Shown piece after piece: positions 1 through 7,652 of a DNA stretch of 64,000 nucleotides. Within the stretch, counting starts at the first letter, position 1. Every line of letters starts with the position of its first letter. The translations under genes were made by a program, and so were the position numbers. This DNA comes from Zhihengliuella sp. ISTPL4 (GTDB lineage Bacteria > Actinomycetota > Actinomycetes > Actinomycetales > Microbacteriaceae), in NCBI RefSeq assembly GCF_002848265.1, contig NZ_CP025422.1:1642727-1706726 (forward strand). The letters run 5' to 3'. The notes under the pieces are model-generated. The model searched no databases, was not told the DNA's origin, and saw nothing but the letters and a program-made list of their open reading frames with translations.

Positions 1-125
1 CCGCTAGACTGAGCAGGTCCGGCCCCGCCGGTGCCTGAAAAAGAGGCACGAAGCACCTCGCATCGCCGCGAGGGCGAGACACATACGGATCCCCCTTCTC
101 CGTCCCTGTCTCGAAAGGCTTCTCC

Positions 126-1880
126 ATGCCCTCCGTCTCCGCGCACGTCGCTCTCACCCTCGCCCAGCACGTCGATGCCGTCTTCGGCGTCATGGGCAAC
201 GGCAACGCCTACTTCCTCGACGCGCTCGAAACGCAGACCGACGCGACCTTCACCGCCGTCCGACACGAGCAGGGCGCGGTCGTCGCGGCCGACGCGCACT
301 TCCGCGCCTCCGGCCGCATCGCTGCGGGCACGTCCACCTACGGCGCGGGCTTCACGAACACGATCACGGCGCTGGCCGAGGCGGTGCAGGCGCATGTGCC
401 GCTCGTCCTCGTCGTCGGGGACGAGCCCACCTCGGGGCCGCGGCCCTGGGACGTGGACCAGATCGCCCTGGCCTCCGCGGTGGGCGCCCGCACCTATACC
501 GTCGGCCGCACGGACGCTGCCGCGACCACCGTCATCGCCGTCGAGCACGCCCTCACCTATCGCGTGCCCGTGGTGCTCGCGATCCCCTACGACGTGGCCG
601 CCCTCGAGGCAGGCGCGGTGCCGGCGGCCCCGGCTCCCCGGCTCCCCGCGCCGCTCGCCCCGCGCGGGGACTTCGCCGAGGGCATGCTCGACGAGATCGC
701 CGCCGCCCTGCGGGACGCCGAGCGTCCGTTCCTCCTCGCCGGGCGCGGAGCCTGGCTGGCCGGCGCGGGCGAGGCTCTCGGCACCCTCGCCGCGCAGACC
801 GGGGCCCTCACGGCCTCCTCCGCCCTCGGCCGCGGCATCTTCCCGGACGCGCGGTACGACCTCGGCGTCACCGGTGGCTTCGGCGCCGAGCGGGCGATGG
901 AGCTCGTGCGGACGGCTGATGTCGCTGTCGTCTTCGGCGCGAGCCTGAACCAGTTCACGATGCGCTTCGGCGACCTCTTCGCCCCGGGCACCCGGGTCTT
1001 CCAGATCGATACCGCCCCGGCCGCGACCCACGCTCATGTCGGCGGCTTCGTGCGCGCCGACGCCCGCCTCGCCGCCGAGGCCCTCGTCGCCCGCCTCTCC
1101 TCCCCTTCCTCCCCCCAGCACGACACCTCCGGGCACGACCTCGGAGATGCCGCCGGACTCGCCGGGGTCACCCCCGCCTCCGGCGGCGTGTCGGGCGCGG
1201 ACTCCGCAGTTGTGCCCGCCCGCCCGTGGCGGGAGACGGTCGATGTCGCCGCGGCCCGCGCGTACGAGCCGGGAGACGAACTCGCGCCGGACGGCCGCCT
1301 CGACCCGCGTTCCGCCGCGCGCCGGATCGCCGAGCTCCTCCCCGAAGACCGCGTCGTGGTGTCGGACGGCGGGCACTTCATCGGCTGGGCGAACATGTAC
1401 TGGCCGGTCGCCGCGCCCGACCGGATGATGATGATCGGCACCGCGTTCCAGTCGATCGGACAGGGCTGGCCCAGCGTGGTGGGCGCGGCCCTCGCCCGTC
1501 GGGACGCGACCATCGTGCTCACCTCCGGCGACGGCGGCGGGCTCATGGCGATCGCCGACCTCGAATCGGCTGTGCGAGCCGCGGGCGGACGTGGCATGGC
1601 CGTGGTCTGGAACGACGCGGCCTACGGCGCCGAGGTCAACCTCTACGGACTGAAGGGCCTGGCCGAGGGGCCGATGCGCATCCCCGAGGTCGACTTCGCC
1701 GCGTTCGGGGCCGCGGTCGGCGCCGAGGGCGTCGTCGTGCGGACCCTCGACGACCTCGATCGTCTGGCCACCTGGGCTCAGGAAGATCCGGCGACGCGGC
1801 GCTTCCTCGTCCTCGACCTCCGGATCTCCGGCGACGTGATCGCGCCGTACCAGCAGGAGATCATCCGCGTGAACTCCTGA
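126..1880 (+). CDS. ThDP-dependent enzyme, acetolactate synthase-like
   Basis: 584 residues in the three-domain fold of acetolactate synthase and 2-oxoacid decarboxylases. The cofactor-activating Glu is E48 in RHEQGAVVAAD. The C-terminal pyrophosphate motif is GDGGG followed about 25 residues later by WNDAAYG. An insert at about 325-385 is Ala/Ser/Pro rich and may be a flexible linker before the C-terminal domain. An AAAGG ribosome site lies 8 nt before the ATG. Family membership is clear but the substrate is not. Its position at the edge of an aromatic-acid cluster suggests decarboxylation or carboligation of an aryl 2-oxoacid, which is inference only. The PhzF gene follows after 26 nt. Confidence 0.85.
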   Translation: MPSVSAHVALTLAQHVDAVFGVMGNGNAYFLDALETQTDATFTAVRHEQGAVVAADAHFRASGRIAAGTSTYGAGFTNTITALAEAVQAHVPLVLVVGDEPTSGPRPWDVDQIALASAVGARTYTVGRTDAAATTVIAVEHALTYRVPVVLAIPYDVAALEAGAVPAAPAPRLPAPLAPRGDFAEGMLDEIAAALRDAERPFLLAGRGAWLAGAGEALGTLAAQTGALTASSALGRGIFPDARYDLGVTGGFGAERAMELVRTADVAVVFGASLNQFTMRFGDLFAPGTRVFQIDTAPAATHAHVGGFVRADARLAAEALVARLSSPSSPQHDTSGHDLGDAAGLAGVTPASGGVSGADSAVVPARPWRETVDVAAARAYEPGDELAPDGRLDPRSAARRIAELLPEDRVVVSDGGHFIGWANMYWPVAAPDRMMMIGTAFQSIGQGWPSVVGAALARRDATIVLTSGDGGGLMAIADLESAVRAAGGRGMAVVWNDAAYGAEVNLYGLKGLAEGPMRIPEVDFAAFGAAVGAEGVVVRTLDDLDRLATWAQEDPATRRFLVLDLRISGDVIAPYQQEIIRVNS

Positions 1881-1894
1881 CCCGTGCGGGCCGA

Positions 1895-1900
1895 TAGGCT
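1895..1900 (+). promoter_or_regulatory. -10 box of a leaderless promoter (PhzF gene)
   Basis: TAGGCT lies exactly 6 nt before the ATG at 1907 and no Shine-Dalgarno sequence fits between. Transcription would start at or next to the start codon. Confidence 0.6.
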
Positions 1901-1906
1901 CCCGGA

Positions 1907-2755
1907 ATGACGGATGCTCCCGAGGTCCTGCGCTACAGCGCCTTCGCCGCGACGCCGGACGGCGGCAATCCCGCCGGGGTCGTGCTCTCCGCGGACGGGC
2001 TCGACGAGGCGGACATGCAGCGGATCGCGACCGAGGTCGGCTACTCGGAGACCGCGTTCGTGCAGGACGCCGCGGCGGACGGCTCCCGCTTCCGGGTGCG
2101 GTACTGGTCGCCGGCCGCGGAGGTGCCCTTCTGCGGTCATGCGACGGTCGCGACCGCGGTGGCCCTCGCCGAGCGCCAGGGGCCGGGAGCGGTCGTGTTC
2201 GAGACCGCGGCCGGAGACGTGTCGATGGAGTCGTTCGCGGACGCGGACGGCCGGGTCACGGTGTCGTTCACGAGCGTGGAGCCGGACGTGCGCGACCTCG
2301 ACCCCGCCGTGCGCGATCAGCTCCTCGCGCTGCTGGGCATGGAGCCGGCCGACCTGGACCCGCGCTTCCCGGTGCGCGAGGCGTTCGCGGGGAACTGGCA
2401 TCCGATCGTCTTCGTCGCCGACCGGGAGCTCTTCCACCAGTTTCGTTTCTCCCCCGCCGAGGTCGCCGCCCTCATGCGCGCACAAGGCTGGCCGGGCACG
2501 GTGACGGTCCTGCACGCCGAGGATCCGGCCGAGATCCAGGCCCGCAACCTCTTCCCCGTGGGGCGCATCACGGAGGATCCGGCGACAGGGTCCGCGGCCG
2601 CTTCGGTCGGCGCCTATCTCCGCGCCCAGGGCTATCCGGGCGACACCGTCCGCATCCATCAGGGCGCCCACGTCGGTCGCCCGAGCGAACTCCGCGTCGC
2701 GATACCGTCCGCCGGCGGCCTCGTCGTCTCGGGCGGAGCCACGCGCCTCCCCTGA
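1907..2755 (+). CDS. PhzF family isomerase/epimerase-like protein
   Basis: 282 residues, the usual length for the PhzF/YddE fold with two diaminopimelate-epimerase-like halves. The general acid/base Glu is E48 in EVGYSETAFV. CGHATVA and EDPATGSAAAS are the two substrate-loop signatures of the family. PhzF itself isomerises dihydro-3-hydroxyanthranilate in phenazine synthesis, but no other phenazine gene is present, so only the family is assigned. The small cyclic or amino-acid-like substrate of this protein is unknown. It is probably expressed from its own leaderless promoter. A perfect 10-bp hairpin terminator lies downstream, between it and the convergent VOC gene. Confidence 0.88.
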   Translation: MTDAPEVLRYSAFAATPDGGNPAGVVLSADGLDEADMQRIATEVGYSETAFVQDAAADGSRFRVRYWSPAAEVPFCGHATVATAVALAERQGPGAVVFETAAGDVSMESFADADGRVTVSFTSVEPDVRDLDPAVRDQLLALLGMEPADLDPRFPVREAFAGNWHPIVFVADRELFHQFRFSPAEVAALMRAQGWPGTVTVLHAEDPAEIQARNLFPVGRITEDPATGSAAASVGAYLRAQGYPGDTVRIHQGAHVGRPSELRVAIPSAGGLVVSGGATRLP

Positions 2756-2810
2756 CCCCGGCCCCGGCGTTCTCGACCCCGGCCCCCGACGGCACGGCCT
2801 GGTTCCGTCC

Positions 2811-2839
2811 GCACGACCGATGCCCGTCCTCGGTCGTGC
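2811..2839. terminator. bidirectional hairpin terminator
   Basis: GCACGACCGA pairs perfectly with TCGGTCGTGC across a 9-nt loop, between two convergent genes. There is no U tract, which is common in high-GC actinobacteria. Confidence 0.6.
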
Positions 2840-2897
2840 ACCCGTGACAGAGTCGTGCATCCGGAACCCCGGACCCCGCACCGGTCCGAGGACGTCG

Positions 2898-3281
2898 TCA
2901 CCCCTGGGCGCTGTAGTCCGGGAGCTCCTGCAGGGTCCAGGTGTTGCCGTCGGGGTCGTCGAAGCGCACGAAACGCCCCCAGTCCTGCTCGTCCACGCCC
3001 TCGGCTTCCACGCCGAGACCCCGCAGGTGCGCGAGAGCCTCGTCGGCGTCGGGGACCACCACCTGGATGGTGTTCTGCTCCCCCGGCGCCAGACCGGTGG
3101 TCAGCCCGGTGCCGAAGGCGATCGAGCAGGCCGATCCCGGCGGCGTCATCTGCACGAAACGCAGCCCCTCGTAGGGCACATGGTCGTGGTCGGCGTTGAA
3201 ACCGATCTTCACGTAGAAGTCCTTCGCCCGGTCGACATCACTGACCGGCACGAAGATGAGTTCGATCTTCCAATCCATCAC
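2898..3281 (-). CDS. VOC (glyoxalase/bleomycin-resistance fold) protein
   Basis: 127 residues with two beta-alpha-beta-beta-beta modules. The N-terminal module carries the VSDVDRAKDFY pattern and the C-terminal one FDDPDGNTWTLQEL, which supplies the usual metal-binding acidic position. Single-domain VOC proteins of this length act as dimers and include lyases, isomerases and drug-binding proteins, so the reaction is not predictable. It lies 88 nt downstream of the flavin monooxygenase gene on the same strand and may be co-transcribed with it. A role in handling hydroxylated aromatics is possible but unproven. Translation may start at either of two adjacent ATG codons. Confidence 0.8.
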   Translation of the reverse strand: MMDWKIELIFVPVSDVDRAKDFYVKIGFNADHDHVPYEGLRFVQMTPPGSACSIAFGTGLTTGLAPGEQNTIQVVVPDADEALAHLRGLGVEAEGVDEQDWGRFVRFDDPDGNTWTLQELPDYSAQG

Positions 3282-3369
3282 GCACTCCTCCTGTCGGGCG
3301 CCCTCGCCCGTCGGGCCTCACAGTACGCGCGGCCTCGGACACCCGCCAGAGCCGGAGTGATTCCGGCGG

Positions 3370-5232
3370 TCAGCGCGCGGGAAGCAGCGCCCCGTCCAGG
3401 AAGCCCGCCAGCTCGTCCACGCCGTCCAGCGGGAGGATCGCGGCGACGTACTGGTCCGGACGCACGACGATCACGACGCCGTCGCGGGACAGTTCCCGCG
3501 CCTCGAAGATGTCCGTTCCGCACCACTTGCTCGGCCCGGCGGCGTACACCTTCTCCCAATCGGTGAGTCCGAGCGGTCCGGTCTTCGGCTGGAAGAGCTC
3601 GGGAGTCGTCGTGACCTCGACCTCCTCGAACGGCTGCTGGTACACGGCCTTCACGTCGAACACGGCGTCCGCGTCGGCGCCCGTCGGGGTGAAGCGGGCG
3701 AACACGGGCGCCGCCTCCTTCGCCCATGCGGCGAGTGCCTCCCCGCTCCGGTCGCCGAACGCGTAGACCCGCCACCGGCCGTCGGCCTTCGCGTGGTGTC
3801 CGAGGTGGACGACGTTGCCGTCCCCGACCCGGACGACCTCCGCCGACTTGAAGCGCTTGCCGAGCGGGTACCCGACCGCGAGCGCCTGATGCGCGTCGGC
3901 GCCGGTGATCATGGACGACGTGTACTGGGTCATGAATCCGGACGGGAACTCGGCCGTCGCGAGGTAGTACGTCGCCAGCTCGTTCGGGTCCGAGATCTCC
4001 TCCGGCTTGCGCGCCATGAGGCTGGACCACTCGCGGTCGAAGTCGATGAGCTGCTGCGCGACGGGACGACGCTCGGCGCCGTACGTGGCGAGCAGCGCCT
4101 CGGGCGCACGGCCGCTCAACACGGAGCCGAGCTTCCAGCCGAGGTTGAAGCCGTCCTGCATCGACACGTTCATCCCCTGGCCGGCCTTGGCGCTGTGCGT
4201 GTGGCAGGCGTCGCCGGTGAGGAAGACGCGCGGGCTGCGGTCGACGCCGGGATCGACGTCGTCGAAGCCGTCCGTCACACGGTGGCCGACCTCGTAGACG
4301 CTGTGCCAGGCGACCTGCTTCACATCGAGCGTGTAGGGGTGGAGGATCGCGTTGGCGCGCCGGATGATCTCCTCGATCGGCGTCTGACGCACGCGGTGAT
4401 CGTCGTCCGCGGCGACCTCACCGAGATCGATGTACATGCGGCTGAGGTAGCCGCCCTCCCGGGGGATGTGCAGGATGTTGCCGGCCTTCGAGTTGATCGC
4501 GCACTTCGTGCGCCAATCCGGGAAGTCGGTGTTGACGAGCACGTCCATGACGCCCCAGGCGTGCGCGGCGCTCGCGCCGACGTGCGTGCGTCCGATCGCC
4601 TGCCGCACGCCGCTTCGAGCTCCGTCGCAGCCCACCACGTACTTCGCCCGGACGACGCGCTCCTCCGCTTCCCCGACATGGCGGACGCGCACCTCGACCG
4701 GGTATTCGCCCACCTCGTGCACGGTGAGCCCGAGGAACTCGACGCCGTAATCCGGCACGATCCGTCCGGGGCCGTCCGCTGCCGCTTCGGCGAAGTAGTC
4801 CAGCACGCGGGCCTGGTTGACGATGAGGTGCGGGAATTCGCAGATGTCGTAGGCGTAGTCGGCGGTGCGAGTGGTCCGCACGATCTGATCGGGGTGCTCG
4901 GGGTCGGGACCCCAGAAGTTCATCCATCCGATGTTGTAGGCCTCGGCGATGATGCGCTCGGCGAAGCCGAAGGCCTGGAAGGTCTCCACGCTGCGGGGCT
5001 GGATGCCGTCGGCCTGTCCGAGGACGAGGCGGCCCTCGCGCTTCTCGATGATGCGCGTGGTGATGTCGGGGTACTGCGACATCTGCGCCGCGAGCAGCAT
5101 GCCCGCGGGCCCGGAGCCGACGATGAGGACGTCGACCTCGTCGGGCAGGGCAGCGGGGCGGTCGATCCCGGTGCCGGCGGCGTCCTGCACGCGCGGGTCT
5201 CCGGACACATAGCCGTGGTGGTGGAACTGCAT
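3370..5232 (-). CDS. FAD-dependent aromatic monooxygenase, MobA/phenol 2-hydroxylase type
   Basis: 620 residues. The start at 5232 is chosen over an upstream GTG because GGAAGGA precedes it and the MQFH N-terminus resembles 3-hydroxybenzoate 4-hydroxylase (MobA). The FAD fingerprint is VGSGPAG (39-45). LGQADGI, GCDGARSGVR and the flavin-ribityl motif GDACHTHSAKAGQG follow in order. The last 180 residues or so form the thioredoxin-like dimerisation domain typical of phenol hydroxylases. The expected reaction is NAD(P)H-dependent ortho-hydroxylation of a phenolic acid to a catechol. Sequence favours a hydroxybenzoate-type substrate, but the neighbouring operon degrades homoprotocatechuate, so 3- or 4-hydroxyphenylacetate is also possible. 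It is divergent from an IclR gene with repeated palindromes between them. Confidence 0.88.
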   Translation of the reverse strand: MQFHHHGYVSGDPRVQDAAGTGIDRPAALPDEVDVLIVGSGPAGMLLAAQMSQYPDITTRIIEKREGRLVLGQADGIQPRSVETFQAFGFAERIIAEAYNIGWMNFWGPDPEHPDQIVRTTRTADYAYDICEFPHLIVNQARVLDYFAEAAADGPGRIVPDYGVEFLGLTVHEVGEYPVEVRVRHVGEAEERVVRAKYVVGCDGARSGVRQAIGRTHVGASAAHAWGVMDVLVNTDFPDWRTKCAINSKAGNILHIPREGGYLSRMYIDLGEVAADDDHRVRQTPIEEIIRRANAILHPYTLDVKQVAWHSVYEVGHRVTDGFDDVDPGVDRSPRVFLTGDACHTHSAKAGQGMNVSMQDGFNLGWKLGSVLSGRAPEALLATYGAERRPVAQQLIDFDREWSSLMARKPEEISDPNELATYYLATAEFPSGFMTQYTSSMITGADAHQALAVGYPLGKRFKSAEVVRVGDGNVVHLGHHAKADGRWRVYAFGDRSGEALAAWAKEAAPVFARFTPTGADADAVFDVKAVYQQPFEEVEVTTTPELFQPKTGPLGLTDWEKVYAAGPSKWCGTDIFEARELSRDGVVIVVRPDQYVAAILPLDGVDELAGFLDGALLPAR

Positions 5233-5277
5233 CGTCGTCGATTCCTTCCGGACGTCTTCGTCGGGTGTTGCGTCCAG

Positions 5278-5323
5278 GAACACCGTGTTCTATATTCGAA
5301 CACGGTGTTCTACTATTGAACAC
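5278..5323. promoter_or_regulatory. probable IclR operator array
   Basis: The 13-nt palindrome GAACACCGTGTTC occurs at 5278-5290 and its mirror GAACACGGTGTTC at 5298-5310. A third half-site, GAACAC, lies at 5318-5323. The three GAACAC starts are spaced exactly 20 bp, two helical turns. AT-rich -10-like hexamers (TATATT, TACTAT) fall between the sites. The array lies between the divergent monooxygenase and IclR genes, so a bound IclR protein could control both. Confidence 0.75.
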
Positions 5324-5360
5324 AGCCTAGACCGGTGCCTCGCGCATCGCAAGGAGAGCC

Positions 5361-6068
5361 ATGCCCGAGCGCCCCGCCGCCCCCGCCTCGCAGACACTGA
5401 GCCGCGGCATCCGCATCCTCGAGGTGCTCGCCGACGCCCGCACTGCGCTGACCATCGACGACATCGCGGGGCGCCTCGATGTGCATCGGTCCATCGCCTA
5501 CCGTCTCCTGCGCACGCTCGAGGACCACGGTCTCATCACCCGCGATGCGAGCGGTGCGGTGACCCTCGGCGCTCGCATGGCTGCTCTCGCCGCCGGCGTC
5601 GCCCACGATCTCCAGGCGGAGGCCCTGCCGGAGCTGACCGCCATCGCGAACGAACTCGGCATGACCTGTTTCCTCGCCGTCCTCGACGGCGCCGAGTGCA
5701 TCACGCTCGCCAGCGTCGAACCGCGGCACGCCGTCGCCAGCGTCGCCCAGCGCCCCGGCGCTCGGCACTCCGTCACGGTCGGCGCCCCCGGGAAGGCGAT
5801 CCTCGCACAGCTCGACCCGGCGGAGGTGCCCGCCGACATCTCCCCCGCGCTGCGCGCCGAGATCGGCACCGCCACCGCGCGGGGCTACGCCACGAGTCAC
5901 GACGAGGTCATCCCCACGGTCCAGTCGGTCGCGGTCCCGCTGCGCCTGCGCGGTCAGCGCCCCGCCGCGATCGCGGTCGTGCACGTCGCGACCGACCTCG
6001 ACGACGGAGAGATCGCGGCGCGCCTCCAGCGCTCCGCCGCCCTCATCCGCGAAGCCCTCGACGGCTGA
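5361..6068 (+). CDS. IclR family transcriptional regulator
   Basis: 235 residues. An N-terminal winged helix-turn-helix spans about 10-70, including LTIDDIAGRLDVHRS. It is followed by the IclR effector-binding domain, about 85-235, with the typical GAPGKAILA segment. AAGGAGA precedes the ATG. IclR proteins in aromatic-acid clusters bind the pathway substrate and often activate the divergent catabolic gene. The three-site palindrome array just upstream is the obvious operator. It converges on the MFS gene across a strong hairpin. The effector is unknown. The hydroxylase substrate is the natural guess. Confidence 0.9.
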   Translation: MPERPAAPASQTLSRGIRILEVLADARTALTIDDIAGRLDVHRSIAYRLLRTLEDHGLITRDASGAVTLGARMAALAAGVAHDLQAEALPELTAIANELGMTCFLAVLDGAECITLASVEPRHAVASVAQRPGARHSVTVGAPGKAILAQLDPAEVPADISPALRAEIGTATARGYATSHDEVIPTVQSVAVPLRLRGQRPAAIAVVHVATDLDDGEIAARLQRSAALIREALDG

Positions 6069-6079
6069 GGCGGAACGCA

Positions 6080-6116
6080 CGAGAGCGCACGCCCCAGGAC
6101 GGGACGTGCGCTCTCG
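6080..6116. terminator. bidirectional hairpin terminator
   Basis: A perfect 12-bp stem, CGAGAGCGCACG with CGTGCGCTCTCG, and a 13-nt loop lie between the convergent iclR-type and MFS genes. Confidence 0.75.
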
Positions 6117-6129
6117 AATCGGTACGAGC

Positions 6130-7509
6130 TCAGGCCTTCGCGAGGCCGCGGATCGGGCTGACCGACTGCTCCTCCTCGTGGTCCGGTCCCAGCGGGATGC
6201 CCGAGCGGTCACGCAGCAGGAGCGTCGCGACGAGACCGAGGAGCGTCATGCCGGCGAGGTACCAGGTGACGGCATCGGTGGACCCGGTCTTGTCCACGAT
6301 CGCGGCGGCGATAAGCGGCGCGAAGGCCCCACCGGCGATCGCGCCGATCGCGTACGAGATGGAGACACCCGAGAAGCGGATGCTTGCCGGGAACAGCTCG
6401 GTGTACAGCGCCGCCTGCGGCCCGTAGGTGAAGCCCAGGCCGATCGTGAGGATCGCGAGGCCCGCGAACAGCAGTCCCACCTCACCGGTGTTGACGAGCG
6501 GGAACAGCGTGAACACGCCGACGAGCTGGAGCACCCAGCCGACGAGGTAGGTGGTGCGACGGCCGATGCGGTCCGACACCCACCCGGCGAGCAGCGTCGT
6601 GAGCAGCCAGCTGACAGCCGAGCCGGTGACGGCCCACAGCACCGGCCCGCGCTCGAGGCCGATCGGTCCGTCCGGGTTCGTGGCGTAGCCCTGGATGTAG
6701 CCGCCGGTGGTCATGTAGCCGACGGCGTTGTTCCCGGCGAAGACGAGGGCGGCGATGATGACGAGCAGCAGGTGCTTGCGGAAGAGCTGCACGATCGGCA
6801 TCTTCGCCTTCTCCTTGCGTTCGGCGAGCTCCGCGAACACGGGGCTCTCCTCCACGCGACGGCGGACGTAGTAGCCGACGAGGATCAGCACGACGCTCAG
6901 CAGGAACGGCACGCGCCAGCCCCAGGCGAGGAACTGGTCCCCGGGAGCGATGGCGGTCATCAGCGCCATGACGCCGGAGGCGAGCAGCAGGCCGAGCGGC
7001 ACGCCGATCTGCGGGGAGGCGCCGAAGATGCCGCGCTTCTTGCGCGGGGCGTGCTCGACGGCCATCAGCACCGCGCCGCCCCACTCACCGCCGGCCGAGA
7101 TGCCCTGCACGATGCGCAGGAGCACGAGGAGGATCGGCGCCATCACGCCGATGGTCTCGTAGGTGGGGAGCAGACCGATCAGGGCGGTCGCGGCGCCCAT
7201 GAGGATGAGCGTCCACATCAGCACCGCCTTGCGACCGAGCTTGTCGCCGTAGTGGCCGGCGAGGAACGCCCCGAGCGGCCGGAAGAGGAAGCTCACCCCG
7301 ACCGTGGCGAAGCCCACGAGAGCGCTGTTGGCGCCGAGCGGCGCGAAGAAGAGCTGGGTGAAGACCAGCCCGACCGCCGTGGCGTAGATGAAGAAGTCGT
7401 ACCACTCGACGGTGGTCCCGACGACGGTGGCGAAGACGACACGGCGCCGGTCGGCCGGCGTCGCGATGGTTCCGGTGGGCGTGAACCCATCCTGTGACTG
7501 CCCGCTCAT
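6130..7509 (-). CDS. MFS transporter, metabolite:H+ symporter (MHS) family
   Basis: 459 residues with 12 predicted membrane helices. The start at 7509 is set by AAAGGAGA upstream and gives the normal MHS N-terminus. VEWYDFFIYATAVGLVF is the helix-1 hallmark of this family. GHYGDKLGRK is the loop 2-3 MFS motif, and WVSDRIGRR repeats it between helices 8 and 9. MHS members import shikimate, benzoate-type aromatics, dicarboxylates or osmolytes with protons. Its place between the IclR regulator and the hpa operon suggests uptake of the aromatic acid that feeds the pathway. It is divergent from the FAH-RraA operon. Confidence 0.88.
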   Translation of the reverse strand: MSGQSQDGFTPTGTIATPADRRRVVFATVVGTTVEWYDFFIYATAVGLVFTQLFFAPLGANSALVGFATVGVSFLFRPLGAFLAGHYGDKLGRKAVLMWTLILMGAATALIGLLPTYETIGVMAPILLVLLRIVQGISAGGEWGGAVLMAVEHAPRKKRGIFGASPQIGVPLGLLLASGVMALMTAIAPGDQFLAWGWRVPFLLSVVLILVGYYVRRRVEESPVFAELAERKEKAKMPIVQLFRKHLLLVIIAALVFAGNNAVGYMTTGGYIQGYATNPDGPIGLERGPVLWAVTGSAVSWLLTTLLAGWVSDRIGRRTTYLVGWVLQLVGVFTLFPLVNTGEVGLLFAGLAILTIGLGFTYGPQAALYTELFPASIRFSGVSISYAIGAIAGGAFAPLIAAAIVDKTGSTDAVTWYLAGMTLLGLVATLLLRDRSGIPLGPDHEEEQSVSPIRGLAKA

Positions 7510-7573
7510 GGGGTGTCTCCTTTGTGCTTGTGACCGCGTTGTCACGGCGCGCACGGACGTGAATCCGATCTGC

Positions 7574-7603
7574 TTGCCGAGGGGTGAGACGATGATATAT
7601 GAT
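7574..7603 (+). promoter_or_regulatory. candidate promoter of the hpa-type operon
   Basis: TTGCCG (7574-7579), an 18-bp spacer and TATGAT (7598-7603) stand 49 nt before the GTG of the first operon gene. The AT-rich -10 region overlaps an imperfect palindrome, TGATATATGA, a possible site for the GntR regulator of the operon. Confidence 0.45.
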
Positions 7604-7652
7604 TTCGGATACGACGCACAACGCGTCCTGACGAGCGCGAGGAGGCGCAGCC

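Noticed and set aside
1..125. GTGCCT/AGGCAC hairpin at 31-49 as terminator or regulator
   Set aside because: Only six base pairs and no U tract; the upstream gene is outside the window, so its role cannot be judged.
5233..5283. Upstream GTG start for the flavin monooxygenase
   Set aside because: It would lie inside the IclR operator and has no ribosome site; the ATG at 5232 has GGAAGGA and a MobA-like N-terminus.
7593..7602. TGATATATGA as a definite GntR operator
   Set aside because: The palindrome has a broken pair and overlaps the likely -10 box, so it is mentioned only as part of the promoter.
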